Positions 7,719-15,311 of a stretch of DNA of 25,937 nt are shown here, in pieces. A program made the translations under genes and the position numbers. Position 1 is the first letter of the stretch, and every line of letters begins with the position of its first letter. A model generated the notes under the pieces. That model saw only the letters and a list, made by a program, of their open reading frames with translations, made no database searches and was not told the origin of the DNA. Origin of the DNA: Moraxella bovis (GTDB lineage: Bacteria; Pseudomonadota; Gammaproteobacteria; Pseudomonadales; Moraxellaceae); assembly GCF_002014975.1 (NCBI RefSeq), contig NZ_MUXV01000066.1:1-25937 (forward strand), given 5' to 3'.

Positions 7719-8024
7719 ATGCCACTATTTGCCATTATCGGTCATGATGTTGCTGACAGCACCGCCAAACGTGCCGAGATTCGCCCTGCTCACATCGAGC
7801 GACTGACCGCCCTACACGCCCAAAACCGCCTTGTCATCGCAGGTCCCACACCCATCAATCACGGCGAACCTGCCATGAGCGGTAGCCTTATCATCGCCCA
7901 TTTTGATGACATCGAGCAAGCCCGAGCATGGGCAAATGACGAGCCGTATTTGCATGGCGGTGTGTATAGCCATGTGGACATTCGCCCCTTTATCCAAGCC
8001 TTGCCTGCCGACAGTGACGCCTGA
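7719..8024 (+). CDS. YciI-like protein
   Basis: Small protein of 101 residues with the YciI ferredoxin-like fold. Family features are the conserved His in RPAHIERL near residue 25, the GP-TP turn, the SGSLIIAHFDDIEQARAWANDEPY stretch containing the family's conserved Asp, and the C-terminal R-PF. The biochemical role of most YciI proteins is unknown; some cleave chlorinated aromatics. It lies in a + strand run after yciB and nine bases before the next gene. Homology to E. coli YciI is clear, but orthology by name is not asserted. Confidence 0.85.
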   Translation: MPLFAIIGHDVADSTAKRAEIRPAHIERLTALHAQNRLVIAGPTPINHGEPAMSGSLIIAHFDDIEQARAWANDEPYLHGGVYSHVDIRPFIQALPADSDA

Positions 8025-8032
8025 GAGTTACC

Positions 8033-8455
8033 ATGAGAGTTGCCATCATTACCGCCTTGCTTGCCACCGCCTTACTGCCTGTGGTTAGTCTTGCTCAAAC
8101 CGCCTCCAATGCGACATCTGGCACGCCCACCGCCAGCACCAATCGCAATGCCAGCGAGAGTGAGAACGCAGAGAGCCAAACCCCCGTTCCGCCACCGCCT
8201 GCCAGCCCGCACGACCCCAACGCTCCCACCATTGCCGAGCTAAACAGTCCCGACGATAATGAGCTGTCGCGTGCCAATACCGAGCTACTCGCCAAAAACA
8301 GCGAACTACAAGGGCGGATTGACGAGCTGACCACGCAGGTCAATGTGTTGGTTAATGAACGTAGTGGACAGTTGTTTCTATATGGCGTTATCAGCACCTT
8401 GGTGTCGTTCATCCTTGGCTTTATCCTAGCGTCACTCATCATGAAACGCAAATAA
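8033..8455 (+). CDS. Signal-peptide, coiled-coil, C-terminally anchored protein
   Basis: Not recognised by family. The 140 residues comprise a signal peptide (1-22, likely cleaved after SLAQT or nearby), a Ser/Thr/Asn/Pro-rich linker with VPPPPASP (23-65), a short coiled coil (NELSRANTELLAKNSELQGR, about 76-108) and one transmembrane helix (115-136) ending in MKRK. The layout resembles the C-terminal half of YgiM-type proteins (coiled coil, membrane helix, basic tail) but lacks their SH3 domain. The expected product has its coiled coil in the periplasm and a short cytoplasmic tail. It is tightly packed between the YciI gene (8-base gap) and mnmC (16-base gap), so co-expression is likely. Confidence 0.75.
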   Translation: MRVAIITALLATALLPVVSLAQTASNATSGTPTASTNRNASESENAESQTPVPPPPASPHDPNAPTIAELNSPDDNELSRANTELLAKNSELQGRIDELTTQVNVLVNERSGQLFLYGVISTLVSFILGFILASLIMKRK

Positions 8456-8471
8456 ACCGACCTGACAGACC

Positions 8472-10370
8472 ATGATACAGACCGCAGACATCACATGGCA
8501 AACCGACAGTTTGGGTAACATCACGCCCACATCCGAGCAGTTTGACGACATTTATTTTTCAAAAGCGGGCGGATTTGATGAGACCAATTATGTCTTTTTG
8601 CAAGGCAATGATTTGCCCCACCGCTTTGCCAATTTGGGCGAACATGAGCATTTTGTCATCATGGAGACAGGCTTTGGCACAGGGCTAAACTTTTTGGCAA
8701 CCTGCCTACTTTGGCAACAAACCGCCCCGCCGTCCGCCCGTCTGTATTTTGTCAGTACCGAAAAATATCCGCTCTCTCATGCCGACCTAACCACCGCCCT
8801 ATCGGCATGGCAGGATGAACAAACCGCCCCATTTATCAAGGATTTACTGGATAATTATCCGCTTGCCTTAACGGGGTGTCATCGCTTGCATGTTGGCAAT
8901 ATCACACTAGATTTATGGCTAGGCGATGCGTTGGATGGTTTCTGCAAAATGAGCGATGGACTTGCGGATGCTTGGTTCTTAGACGGTTTTGCCCCTGCCA
9001 AAAACAGCGAGTTGTGGTCAGACGAGATTTTTAACCAAATCAAACGCCTATCTAGACCTAACGCCACCCTTGCCACCTTTACCAGTAGTGGGGCGGTCAG
9101 ACGAGCCTTAACCGCTATCGGCATGACTGTACAAAAAATCAAGGGCTTTGGACGTAAGCGTGAGATGATAACCGCCACTTTTGACGGCAAGCCCACGCCA
9201 AAATCTACCCCAAAAACCGCCATCATCATCGGAGCTGGCGTATCAGGACTCTTTACCGCCCATGCGTTGACACATCGTGGCGTAGAAGTTACTTTGATTG
9301 ACAAAACCGCCCCACTATCAGGAGCTTCAGGCAACCCCAAAGCCCTATTCGCCCCTAAGCTCACCCAATTATCAGACGCTCCCAATCATCTGCCCACCGT
9401 CAGCTTTTTATATGCCGAGCGGATTTACAAAGCGTTTAATCAATCATCAAATGATGAGATATTCTCCCAAACAGGGGCGATAGATTTTTTATTACCCACG
9501 CAAAAATCACATGAAAAATTGGCTCATTTGGCAAACAGCTATCCTGATGAACTGATTGGCATTTTTAATGAAAATCTTAATTCAGACAATGCCGATTTTA
9601 ATAAGCAACTCATCAATACCCACACGCCAAAAGCAGGTCTGATTGATACGCACAAATTGGCAGATTTTATTTTAGCCAATCCTTTAATCCAATTTAAACA
9701 GTTTCATGCCAAACACATCACAAAAGATAATGACACATGGACGGTAAAAAATAACGATAGAGAACTATCTGCCGACATCGTGGTCATTTGTGCAGGGTTT
9801 GAAAGTTATTTACTAAACAATGAGTTATTCAATCCCAGAAAAATCCGTGGGCAAGTCTCATGGCTTGATATTCGTCATATGTCTGATGAGTTAAAAGCCA
9901 AAATCGCCACCCCAATAAAATATGACGGCTATTGTGCCACTTTTGATAAAGACGGCACGCCCACCTTTTTAATGGGAGCAAGTTTTGTGCGTAATGATAC
10001 CGATACATCGGTGCGTGATGACGAGCATGAGTTTAATTTGGATAAACTTCGCCAGAGCTTATCACGCCTTGTCGATGAGTTAAACATCAATATCAAGGAC
10101 TTACACGGACGGGCAAGCATACGAGCCCAAACGCCTGATTATCATCCGCTAGTCGGAGAAATAGGCGGTCAAGTTGGCGGTAAAATGGGCAATCATGGAC
10201 TATACACCGTCTATGGCATGGGATCAAAGGGGTTTAGTTTTGCTCCGATTTGTGGTGAGATTTTGGCAGGGTTGATTTTTGATGAGCCGTTGCCCGTCTC
10301 TCATATTTTATTGGATAAATTAAACCCAAACCGTCCACGCCTGCAAACACCGATTGACCAAAATAGATAA
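8472..10370 (+). CDS. mnmC: Bifunctional tRNA mnm5s2U modification enzyme
   Basis: Last two steps of 5-methylaminomethyl-2-thiouridine synthesis at wobble U34. The N-terminal methyltransferase (MnmD) domain spans about residues 1-240, with the SAM site METGFGTGLNFLAT (64-77) and DGFAPAKNSELW (171-182). The C-terminal FAD oxidoreductase spans about 248-632, with the dinucleotide motif IIIGAGVSGL (251-260), SGASGNPKALFAPKLT (283-298) and a C-terminal YGMGSKGFSFAP flavin-binding loop. At 632 residues it is a normal fused MnmC. The start at ATG 8472 follows the previous gene by 16 bases. The order of domains and all key motifs are intact. Confidence 0.95.
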   Translation: MIQTADITWQTDSLGNITPTSEQFDDIYFSKAGGFDETNYVFLQGNDLPHRFANLGEHEHFVIMETGFGTGLNFLATCLLWQQTAPPSARLYFVSTEKYPLSHADLTTALSAWQDEQTAPFIKDLLDNYPLALTGCHRLHVGNITLDLWLGDALDGFCKMSDGLADAWFLDGFAPAKNSELWSDEIFNQIKRLSRPNATLATFTSSGAVRRALTAIGMTVQKIKGFGRKREMITATFDGKPTPKSTPKTAIIIGAGVSGLFTAHALTHRGVEVTLIDKTAPLSGASGNPKALFAPKLTQLSDAPNHLPTVSFLYAERIYKAFNQSSNDEIFSQTGAIDFLLPTQKSHEKLAHLANSYPDELIGIFNENLNSDNADFNKQLINTHTPKAGLIDTHKLADFILANPLIQFKQFHAKHITKDNDTWTVKNNDRELSADIVVICAGFESYLLNNELFNPRKIRGQVSWLDIRHMSDELKAKIATPIKYDGYCATFDKDGTPTFLMGASFVRNDTDTSVRDDEHEFNLDKLRQSLSRLVDELNINIKDLHGRASIRAQTPDYHPLVGEIGGQVGGKMGNHGLYTVYGMGSKGFSFAPICGEILAGLIFDEPLPVSHILLDKLNPNRPRLQTPIDQNR

Positions 10371-10378
10371 ATTTACGC

Positions 10379-10425
10379 AAAAAACCGCCATGCTTCGACA
10401 AGCTCAGCACGAACGGTTTTTATAA
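10379..10425 (+). terminator. Repeat-derived hairpin after mnmC, possible terminator
   Basis: AAAAACCG (10380-10387) pairs with CGGTTTTT (10414-10421) around a loop containing GCTTCGACAAGC and CAGCACGAACGG. T/A-rich bases follow. The inner sequence is a proteobacterial dispersed-repeat type and shares the CGTTCGTG-TGAGCT core (on the other strand) with the 2486 and 5737 repeats. It may end mnmC transcription 10 bases after its stop. Confidence 0.5.
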
Positions 10426-10438
10426 TTTTAAAAATACC

Positions 10439-11170
10439 ATGATAAAAGCCCACACCCAAAACACGCACGACCACGCTTGCACCGTTGTCGCCCACAAAAA
10501 TCACGAACCCACATCACGCACTTTTGTCATCGGCATTGATGAAGTGGGGCGGGGTTCACTGTTTGGGCAAATGACGGTTGGGGCGGTGATTTTGGATAAT
10601 GATTTGACGGGCGAATTTGGGCAAATTGACCTGACAAATACGCCCCTTGCTCTTATCAACGACAGCAAAAAATTGTCCGAAAAAAAGCGGAATTTGGTCT
10701 TTGACCCAATTAAGCAAGCCTGCCAAAGCTATGTCATTATTGACATTCCTGCTTATGTGATTGATACGATTGACATTTATCAAGCGACTCTTTTGGGCAT
10801 GAGACTTGCCATTGAAAATTTGATTGCATTAAATAACATCAGCAAAAATGACAATCTTATCATCGTGATAGACGGCAACGCTGCGCCCACCCTATCCGAT
10901 GACTTTAGCGACTTTCAGCCGTGCATTCACACGCTCATCAAGGGCGACAGCCTTCACACGTCTATCGCTTGTGCCAGTATCCTTGCCAAGGTTCATCGTG
11001 ATACTGTCATAAGCGACTATGCCAAGATTTATCCTGATTATGGACTAGACAAGCACAAAGGCTATGCCAGTAAAGCCCATACCACCGCCATTTATGAGCA
11101 TGGGATATTGCCCGAGCATCGCAAAAGTTTTAATCCCATGCGGACGATATTGGCAAATCAGCTTTTTTAA
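10439..11170 (+). CDS. rnhB: Ribonuclease HII
   Basis: Endonuclease removing ribonucleotides from DNA and RNA-DNA hybrids. The core begins at about residue 29 with VIGIDEVGRG (Asp34, Glu35); the usual motif is GIDEAGRG. It continues with NDSKKLSEKKR, the catalytic IDGN (Asp145), IKGDSLHTSIACASILAKVHRD (Asp170) and DKHKGYASKAH. At 243 residues it is longer than the typical ~200 because of a His-rich N-terminal extension (residues 1-27). No better internal start is obvious, so ATG 10439 is kept. It converges on the anti-sigma gene, with 15 bases between the stops. Confidence 0.92.
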   Translation: MIKAHTQNTHDHACTVVAHKNHEPTSRTFVIGIDEVGRGSLFGQMTVGAVILDNDLTGEFGQIDLTNTPLALINDSKKLSEKKRNLVFDPIKQACQSYVIIDIPAYVIDTIDIYQATLLGMRLAIENLIALNNISKNDNLIIVIDGNAAPTLSDDFSDFQPCIHTLIKGDSLHTSIACASILAKVHRDTVISDYAKIYPDYGLDKHKGYASKAHTTAIYEHGILPEHRKSFNPMRTILANQLF

Positions 11171-11185
11171 TCGCTTTAAAACAAA

Positions 11186-11374
11186 TCATCCCTTTAAATT
11201 CTTATGCTGTTTTATCATCTTTTTTAACACCCGATTATTATCATCAAACCTACGACAGGCAGGACACATCAAAAGATGAAACTTTACCGTCATTTTTTGA
11301 GATAAAGTCAATGGTTCTTCTTGTGATAGACTCATAAGTTCAGTCATTTTTTGGCAATTCTTTAATCGTTTCAT
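11186..11374 (-). CDS. Zinc-finger (zf-HC2 type) anti-sigma factor
   Basis: Small cytosolic anti-sigma protein of 62 residues with Cys7, then the zinc motif HLLMCPACRRF (His33, Cys37, Cys40). This is the HxxxCxxC pattern of ZAS anti-sigma factors. It starts at ATG 11374, which has a very good Shine-Dalgarno sequence (AGGGGG on the - strand, 11386-11381); an upstream in-frame TTG at 11392 is less likely. It lies 10 bases after the sigma factor stop and is the last gene of the operon, so it almost certainly controls that sigma factor. There is no membrane segment, unlike many anti-sigma factors. Metal or thiol oxidation at the zinc site is a plausible release signal (inference). Confidence 0.8.
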   Translation of the reverse strand: MKRLKNCQKMTELMSLSQEEPLTLSQKMTVKFHLLMCPACRRFDDNNRVLKKMIKQHKNLKG

Positions 11375-11384
11375 TGTATTCCCC

Positions 11385-11972
11385 CTAAACAAACCATTTT
11401 ACCGACAAACACATTTGCAATCTTAATCTGGCTCTGTGCAATAACACATATAAATTTTGGCGAGTGATATTTAAGTTTTGACAAATCTCATCACTACCCA
11501 ATTCTATATATTCTTTCATCAAAAAAACTTGTGCCTGCTCTTTGGGCAGATTCTCCAAACACAGTTCCAATACTTGCCAAAATTCATCATTTTCAGCTGT
11601 TTCATGCGGACTTGCCCAGCGATTATCAAAGGCATTTGGCGATGAACCGTTTTGCCAATGCCCAATATCATCAAACAGCATTGCCAAAAATTCTTCATCG
11701 CTATTTTCACTCATGTCGCTCATAACTTCACAATGTTTGTTTTGGCGGATAAAGTCGGCAATTTTATTTTTTAAAATGGCAAATACCCATGTTTTAAAGG
11801 CGGACTTTCCTTGAAAACTATCGGCGTATTTTAAAGCATTTAAGAGGGCATCTTGCACCACATCTTCGGCGTGCTGTTCGTGATTTAATTGGTTATACGC
11901 AAAAGCAAACATGGACTGATATATCTCGTCCATGCTTTTTTTATCAAATTGGCGTAATTGTATTTGGTGCAT
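11385..11972 (-). CDS. ECF-type sigma-70 factor of the RiPP operon
   Basis: From ATG 11972 the protein has 195 residues. Region 2 (about 15-75) contains AEDVVQDALLNALKYADSF and GKSAFKTWVFAILKNKIADFIR. Region 4 (about 130-190) contains LENLPKEQAQVFLMKEY, the helix-turn-helix SDEICQNLNITRQNLYVLLHRARLRL and a C-terminal CLSVKWF. The WASPHETAENDEF linker and the KWF end are typical of the sigma subfamily linked to DUF692/DUF2063 clusters (such as RpoQ of Cupriavidus metallidurans, which drives the gig genes). A TTG at 12026 would add 18 residues at the edge of the 12029-12234 element and is rejected. It probably recognises the TGTAAGA/CGTCTAA promoter at 17127-17155. Confidence 0.85.
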   Translation of the reverse strand: MHQIQLRQFDKKSMDEIYQSMFAFAYNQLNHEQHAEDVVQDALLNALKYADSFQGKSAFKTWVFAILKNKIADFIRQNKHCEVMSDMSENSDEEFLAMLFDDIGHWQNGSSPNAFDNRWASPHETAENDEFWQVLELCLENLPKEQAQVFLMKEYIELGSDEICQNLNITRQNLYVLLHRARLRLQMCLSVKWFV

Positions 11973-12028
11973 TTTTAAGTCAAAAAAACTTGAAATAAGA
12001 CAAGGAAAACGAGCGAAGCTGTACAAAT

Positions 12029-12234
12029 AGGGCGTGTTGAACTTTTATATTTGCAATGAAAAATGAGAAAAATCGCACGTTTTTCAAGGAAAAAACTTAA
12101 GGCTGATAGTCATTCTATCAGACCAGTTTTTGACGCAGAAAAACAAGATTTAGCCATTTTTCATGCAAAAACATCATTTTATTTTCACAGGATTTCTAAA
12201 TTTTAAATTGTGTTATAAAGGTTCAGCACGCCCT
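12029..12234. mobile_element. ~206-bp MITE-like element with 14-bp terminal inverted repeats
   Basis: Left end AGGGCGTGTTGAAC (12029-12042) and right end GTTCAGCACGCCCT (12221-12234) are complementary at 13 of 14 positions. The interior is AT-rich, has no coding frame and contains a small hairpin TGATAG-TCATT-CTATCA (12104-12120). It occupies most of the unusually long gap between doxX and the sigma gene in an otherwise tight operon. No target-site duplication is visible, so the exact ends and the family are uncertain. Confidence 0.7.
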
Positions 12235-12259
12235 CACTGTGAGCGAGTTTGACACAGTA

Positions 12260-12898
12260 CTATTTCAAAGTTGGCAGACTTTTGTTTATCCAAAAGTCCA
12301 TGCTTATATAACGCCCTGCCCCATAAATAATTAGCACAAGCAACATGATAAAATAAGTCATGCCAAATTCTATGCCATTATTTAAAACCACAAAATTACC
12401 CGTTTCGGTCAGCCAATCATAATTGCCATGCGTTTGTAAGATTTCACGGGCTTTATTTAATCGCTCGCTCGCTTGTATGGAATTATCCAAACTTACCTGT
12501 CCCAATCCACCAAATAATTGGGCGATATTGGTCGCAGGGTCGGTTGGGGTAATGGCGTGCCAGCCGTTTTTTAAATGCACAAGAATCATCGCAACCGCCA
12601 TTGTGATTGCCAATAACACGCCAAAAAAACGAGTCGCCACGCCGAGTAATAACGCCACACCACCAATCAATTCAGCAACAATCACCATAGCCACCCAAAA
12701 GGACGCAAATGGCAAACCAAGCCCCCAATCGGCATTACCAAACCACTGTGCCGTATCATCAAACGAACGGTATTTGGTTAGCCCTGCCATAATAAACACA
12801 GGGGCAAGATAAAGACGAATGGCGAATAATGGCAAAAAGTCCAATTTATTTAAATTTACAACAAATTTATTGTAATAAGCGTTGTATTCTTTTATCAT
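12260..12898 (-). CDS. DoxX-family membrane protein (GigT/HvfX-like)
   Basis: DoxX-like integral membrane protein of 212 residues with about four helices. They include RLYLAPVFIMAGLTKY (residues ~28-43), WVAMVIVAELIGGVALLLG, RFFGVLLAITMAVAMILVHL and a C-terminal MLLVLIIYGAGRYI. The LY-APVFI-AG-TK and E-(I)GG--LLLG signatures are those of the DoxX domain. DoxX proteins accompany DUF692/DUF2063 pairs in bufferin/Gig/Hvf clusters, but their role is not settled; a redox or quinone-linked membrane function is possible. It starts 17 bases after hvfC. The longer Asn/Glu-rich loop before the last helix (about 130-170) is typical of the cluster-linked DoxX subgroup. Confidence 0.8.
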   Translation of the reverse strand: MIKEYNAYYNKFVVNLNKLDFLPLFAIRLYLAPVFIMAGLTKYRSFDDTAQWFGNADWGLGLPFASFWVAMVIVAELIGGVALLLGVATRFFGVLLAITMAVAMILVHLKNGWHAITPTDPATNIAQLFGGLGQVSLDNSIQASERLNKAREILQTHGNYDWLTETGNFVVLNNGIEFGMTYFIMLLVLIIYGAGRYISMDFWINKSLPTLK

Positions 12899-12915
12899 AA
12901 CTTACCTTATTTTTA

Positions 12916-13707
12916 TTAAAAAGATTGGTTATAAAAAATTTGATTATCAATCATTGTATTGACCAAATCATCAAACGAAGTTTTGATATTATCAAAAATC
13001 TCATCATTTAATTCAAAGGTGTGTTGTAGCTCTGCCAATAACTCATTTGTATTTTGATAACATACCTCTTCATTTTGTTTTTCTTGCATAAAGGTTAGTA
13101 TGATAAAGCTAAGCTGACTTATGGTCATAAATGCCGTTTTGAATGTACCGTCCACCACTTTACGATACACCACCAAAAAAGTCGGGTTTTTTTGACTGGG
13201 GGAAAATGCCACGCTAATATCCTGCACCGCCCATTCATAATATAAAATCTGGGCGGTATGATTGATAAAAATAGACTCATTTTGATACATTAAAATAGGC
13301 TTGGGATTATTGTTCGGTAGATTATCTACAAACAATTCCACCCATTCATAATGAGCAAACTCTGACAAATAAATGGGTAAATCAAATTTTGTCAAAACAT
13401 CATCGGTCAAATAGCCGACAAATTGCTCGGTAATTTCACTAAAATACGGACTTGCCATATCGCCATGTTTTAAAAAATCTTTAATCAGATTTTGCCAAAC
13501 CAATATGCCAAAATGCGTCTCAATAATACTGCGAGTAATGGGAAAGCATTGATTGACAAAGCCAGAGACATTATTATAAATCAGATTTTGATATAATTGC
13601 CCCACACGAGCAGGCACGGTATCGGTGTTATCGTGTTTTTGTTTGCGGATATAATCGCCAAATTCACGCTGAAAGATGCGTAACTTGGGTGCTTTATCAA
13701 TCATCAT
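12916..13707 (-). CDS. hvfC: HvfC-type RiPP maturation partner (DUF2063)
   Basis: Partner protein of DUF692 maturases. The N-terminal DUF2063 domain (about 8-105) starts LRIFQREFGDYIRKQ and contains RVGQLYQNLIYNNVSGFVNQCFP and the conserved SPYFSEITEQFVGYL. A C-terminal domain (about 110-263) contains LSEFAHYEWVELFVD. The 263-residue length matches full HvfC proteins rather than bare DUF2063. In studied systems the partner binds the precursor leader and the maturase and is required for cysteine modification. ATG 13707 or the adjacent ATG 13704 may be the start. It lies 35 bases after hvfB and 17 before doxX. The low identity expected for this family makes the symbol a family call. Confidence 0.82.
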   Translation of the reverse strand: MMIDKAPKLRIFQREFGDYIRKQKHDNTDTVPARVGQLYQNLIYNNVSGFVNQCFPITRSIIETHFGILVWQNLIKDFLKHGDMASPYFSEITEQFVGYLTDDVLTKFDLPIYLSEFAHYEWVELFVDNLPNNNPKPILMYQNESIFINHTAQILYYEWAVQDISVAFSPSQKNPTFLVVYRKVVDGTFKTAFMTISQLSFIILTFMQEKQNEEVCYQNTNELLAELQHTFELNDEIFDNIKTSFDDLVNTMIDNQIFYNQSF

Positions 13708-13742
13708 TGTTATGCCATTTTATTAAATTATCATTAAAATAA

Positions 13743-14651
13743 TTAGGCCAATTTAAATGTAGAATTATTTTTATGACGTTCTTGAATTTCCCGAATGAAT
13801 TTAACTTCACAGGTAAGCTCGCTAAGTTCTGGGAAATTAAAATCACGCTCCAAACAAGTCGGAATATTATCTGCCGTTTTACTTGTTTTGGCAAATATCA
13901 AACCATAAGCGTCATTTAATAACGCCCAAACACGCTCCACCACACTATCGCCATGCGTATCCACAATCAAGCCGTCATCATCCACATAATGCCCAGCAAC
14001 GTGCAAATAACACGTCCGCTCGAGCGGCAATTCACGCAAATATTGGTGTGGGTCAAAACCAAAGTTTTGGCTATTGACGAAAATATTATTCACATCTAAA
14101 TGAAATAAACAATCAGCTTCTTTTACCACCGCAGAAATAAATTCACTGTCGGACATTTCACTTTGGGGCGGTAGATAATAATATGAGGCGTTTTCAATGC
14201 CGATTTGAGAGCCTAAAATATCTTGTACTTTTTCAATACGCTCGGCAACCCAAAATACCGCTTCTTCGGTGCAAGGAATAGGCAATAAATCATACAAATG
14301 CCCTTTGTCATCACTACACCAAGACAAATGCTCGGTAAATAAATTGATGTTATGCGACTTCATAAAATGCTTAATATTATTGACATGAGCCACGTCCAAT
14401 TCTTTTGAACTGCCAATAGACAAAGAAAGTCCATGACAAATAAAAGAAAACCGCTCGCTATAAGCACGCAAGATATTTTCAAAACGTCCGCCCATAATTC
14501 CGTGGGAGTTTATCCAATTTTCAGGCGACACTTCAAAAAAATCAATCTGGCCTAATTGATGAATGGCATTGGCATCATCAAGAGACATTTGTGGCAATAA
14601 CTCACGGCGAAAGCCAAGCCCTGCCCCGTGTAATGGTCTTTTATTTATCAT
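13743..14651 (-). CDS. hvfB: HvfB-type MNIO (DUF692) RiPP maturase
   Basis: Multinuclear non-heme iron oxidase of 302 residues predicted to oxidise cysteines of the precursor. It starts GAGLGFRRELLPQM, followed by FFEVSPENW (38-46), ICHGLSLSIGS (His73), FTEHLSW (Glu107, His108), GIENASYY (Glu153), FHLDVNNI (His184, Asp186, Asn188), YLHVAGH (His217, His221) and DTHGDSV (Asp231, His233). These His/Glu/Asp clusters are the TIM-barrel metal ligands known from MbnB. In Haemophilus HvfB and in bufferin maturases the product is an oxidised cysteine heterocycle (thiooxazole or oxazolone/thioamide type) that binds copper. It sits directly before its partner gene. All expected ligand motifs are present, so it should be active. 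Confidence 0.92.
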   Translation of the reverse strand: MINKRPLHGAGLGFRRELLPQMSLDDANAIHQLGQIDFFEVSPENWINSHGIMGGRFENILRAYSERFSFICHGLSLSIGSSKELDVAHVNNIKHFMKSHNINLFTEHLSWCSDDKGHLYDLLPIPCTEEAVFWVAERIEKVQDILGSQIGIENASYYYLPPQSEMSDSEFISAVVKEADCLFHLDVNNIFVNSQNFGFDPHQYLRELPLERTCYLHVAGHYVDDDGLIVDTHGDSVVERVWALLNDAYGLIFAKTSKTADNIPTCLERDFNFPELSELTCEVKFIREIQERHKNNSTFKLA

Positions 14652-14667
14652 GTCATTTTCCTAATTA

Positions 14668-14868
14668 TTAGGGTTTGTTATCAACATGGCATTTGCAAGT
14701 GCTGATGCCCAAAATATGATAAATGGGGCAAAAATTCATAAAACCTGTTAATAACAGTACAAGCCCAAGAATTCCCCACCACGAGCCAAAATAAGTACCC
14801 AAGCCAATAATAACAACACCCAAAACAATTCGTACGATTTTATCAGGTTTACCAACATTGATTTTCAT
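14668..14868 (-). CDS. DUF2892 small membrane protein (YgaP-type tail)
   Basis: 66 residues with two helices: DKIVRIVLGVVIIGLGTYFG (about 9-28) and WGILGLVLLLTGFMNFCPIYHILG (31-54). The starting NVGKPDKIVRIVLG and the CPIYHILGIST signature are those of DUF2892, the same domain that forms the membrane part of the rhodanese YgaP. Cys47, Cys58 and Cys60 cluster at the C-terminal end and could bind metal or accept sulfane sulfur (inference). It follows the rhodanese gene by 10 bases, so the pair looks like a split YgaP: a secreted rhodanese and a separate membrane module. Confidence 0.8.
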   Translation of the reverse strand: MKINVGKPDKIVRIVLGVVIIGLGTYFGSWWGILGLVLLLTGFMNFCPIYHILGISTCKCHVDNKP

Positions 14869-14878
14869 AAAACACCTC

Positions 14879-15268
14879 TTAACGATAGCCTTGTTGTTTT
14901 AGGTCTTCATAACCGCCGTGATTGGTAACATTGGTATAGCCCAATTTTAAGAGTTCTGTGCGAGCAACTTCGGCACGTCTACCACTTCGGCAATACAGAT
15001 TAATAGGATTGTTTTTATTGGGCTCAATGGCAGAAATCTTTGATGCAATATCGCCAACAGGGATATTGACGCTATTTGACAAATGCCCCGCTTTATATTC
15101 TTCTGGGCTACGCACATCAATCCAAACGCCTTTTGGTTTTGGTTTGATTTGTGATTGATTTTGGGTTTGAGATTTGGCATTGTTTTGTTTTGATGAGGTA
15201 TTGGCAAAACTGTTACACGCAGTTAATCCCAAAATGCTAATTGCAATGGCAAGAGTGAGTTTTTTCAT
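14879..15268 (-). CDS. Periplasmic rhodanese lipoprotein
   Basis: Single-domain sulfurtransferase of 129 residues. A lipoprotein signal ends in the lipobox LTAC (Cys18), followed by a Gln/Asn/Lys-rich linker (to about 45) and a rhodanese domain with WIDVRSPEEYKAGHLSNSVNIP, the active loop CRSGRR (Cys93) and the C-terminal GGYEDL. It resembles PspE/GlpE-type small rhodaneses. Asn at +2 of the lipobox predicts outer-membrane sorting. Within the RiPP operon it could supply or remove sulfane sulfur, or handle thiol by-products, in the periplasm where the precursor ends up. Its substrate is unknown. Confidence 0.85.
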   Translation of the reverse strand: MKKLTLAIAISILGLTACNSFANTSSKQNNAKSQTQNQSQIKPKPKGVWIDVRSPEEYKAGHLSNSVNIPVGDIASKISAIEPNKNNPINLYCRSGRRAEVARTELLKLGYTNVTNHGGYEDLKQQGYR

Positions 15269-15311
15269 AAGACACCTTCTAAATTACACCAATTAAATTT
15301 ATTTAAAACAA

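Noticed and set aside
11973..12026. TTG-initiated 18-residue extension of the sigma factor
   Set aside because: Starts at the edge of the inserted element, has a poor ribosome site, and sigma region 2 fits ATG 11972.
12029..12234. Target-site duplication flanking the MITE-like element
   Set aside because: Flanks (left ...CAAAT, right CACTG...) do not repeat at any short length, so none is reported.
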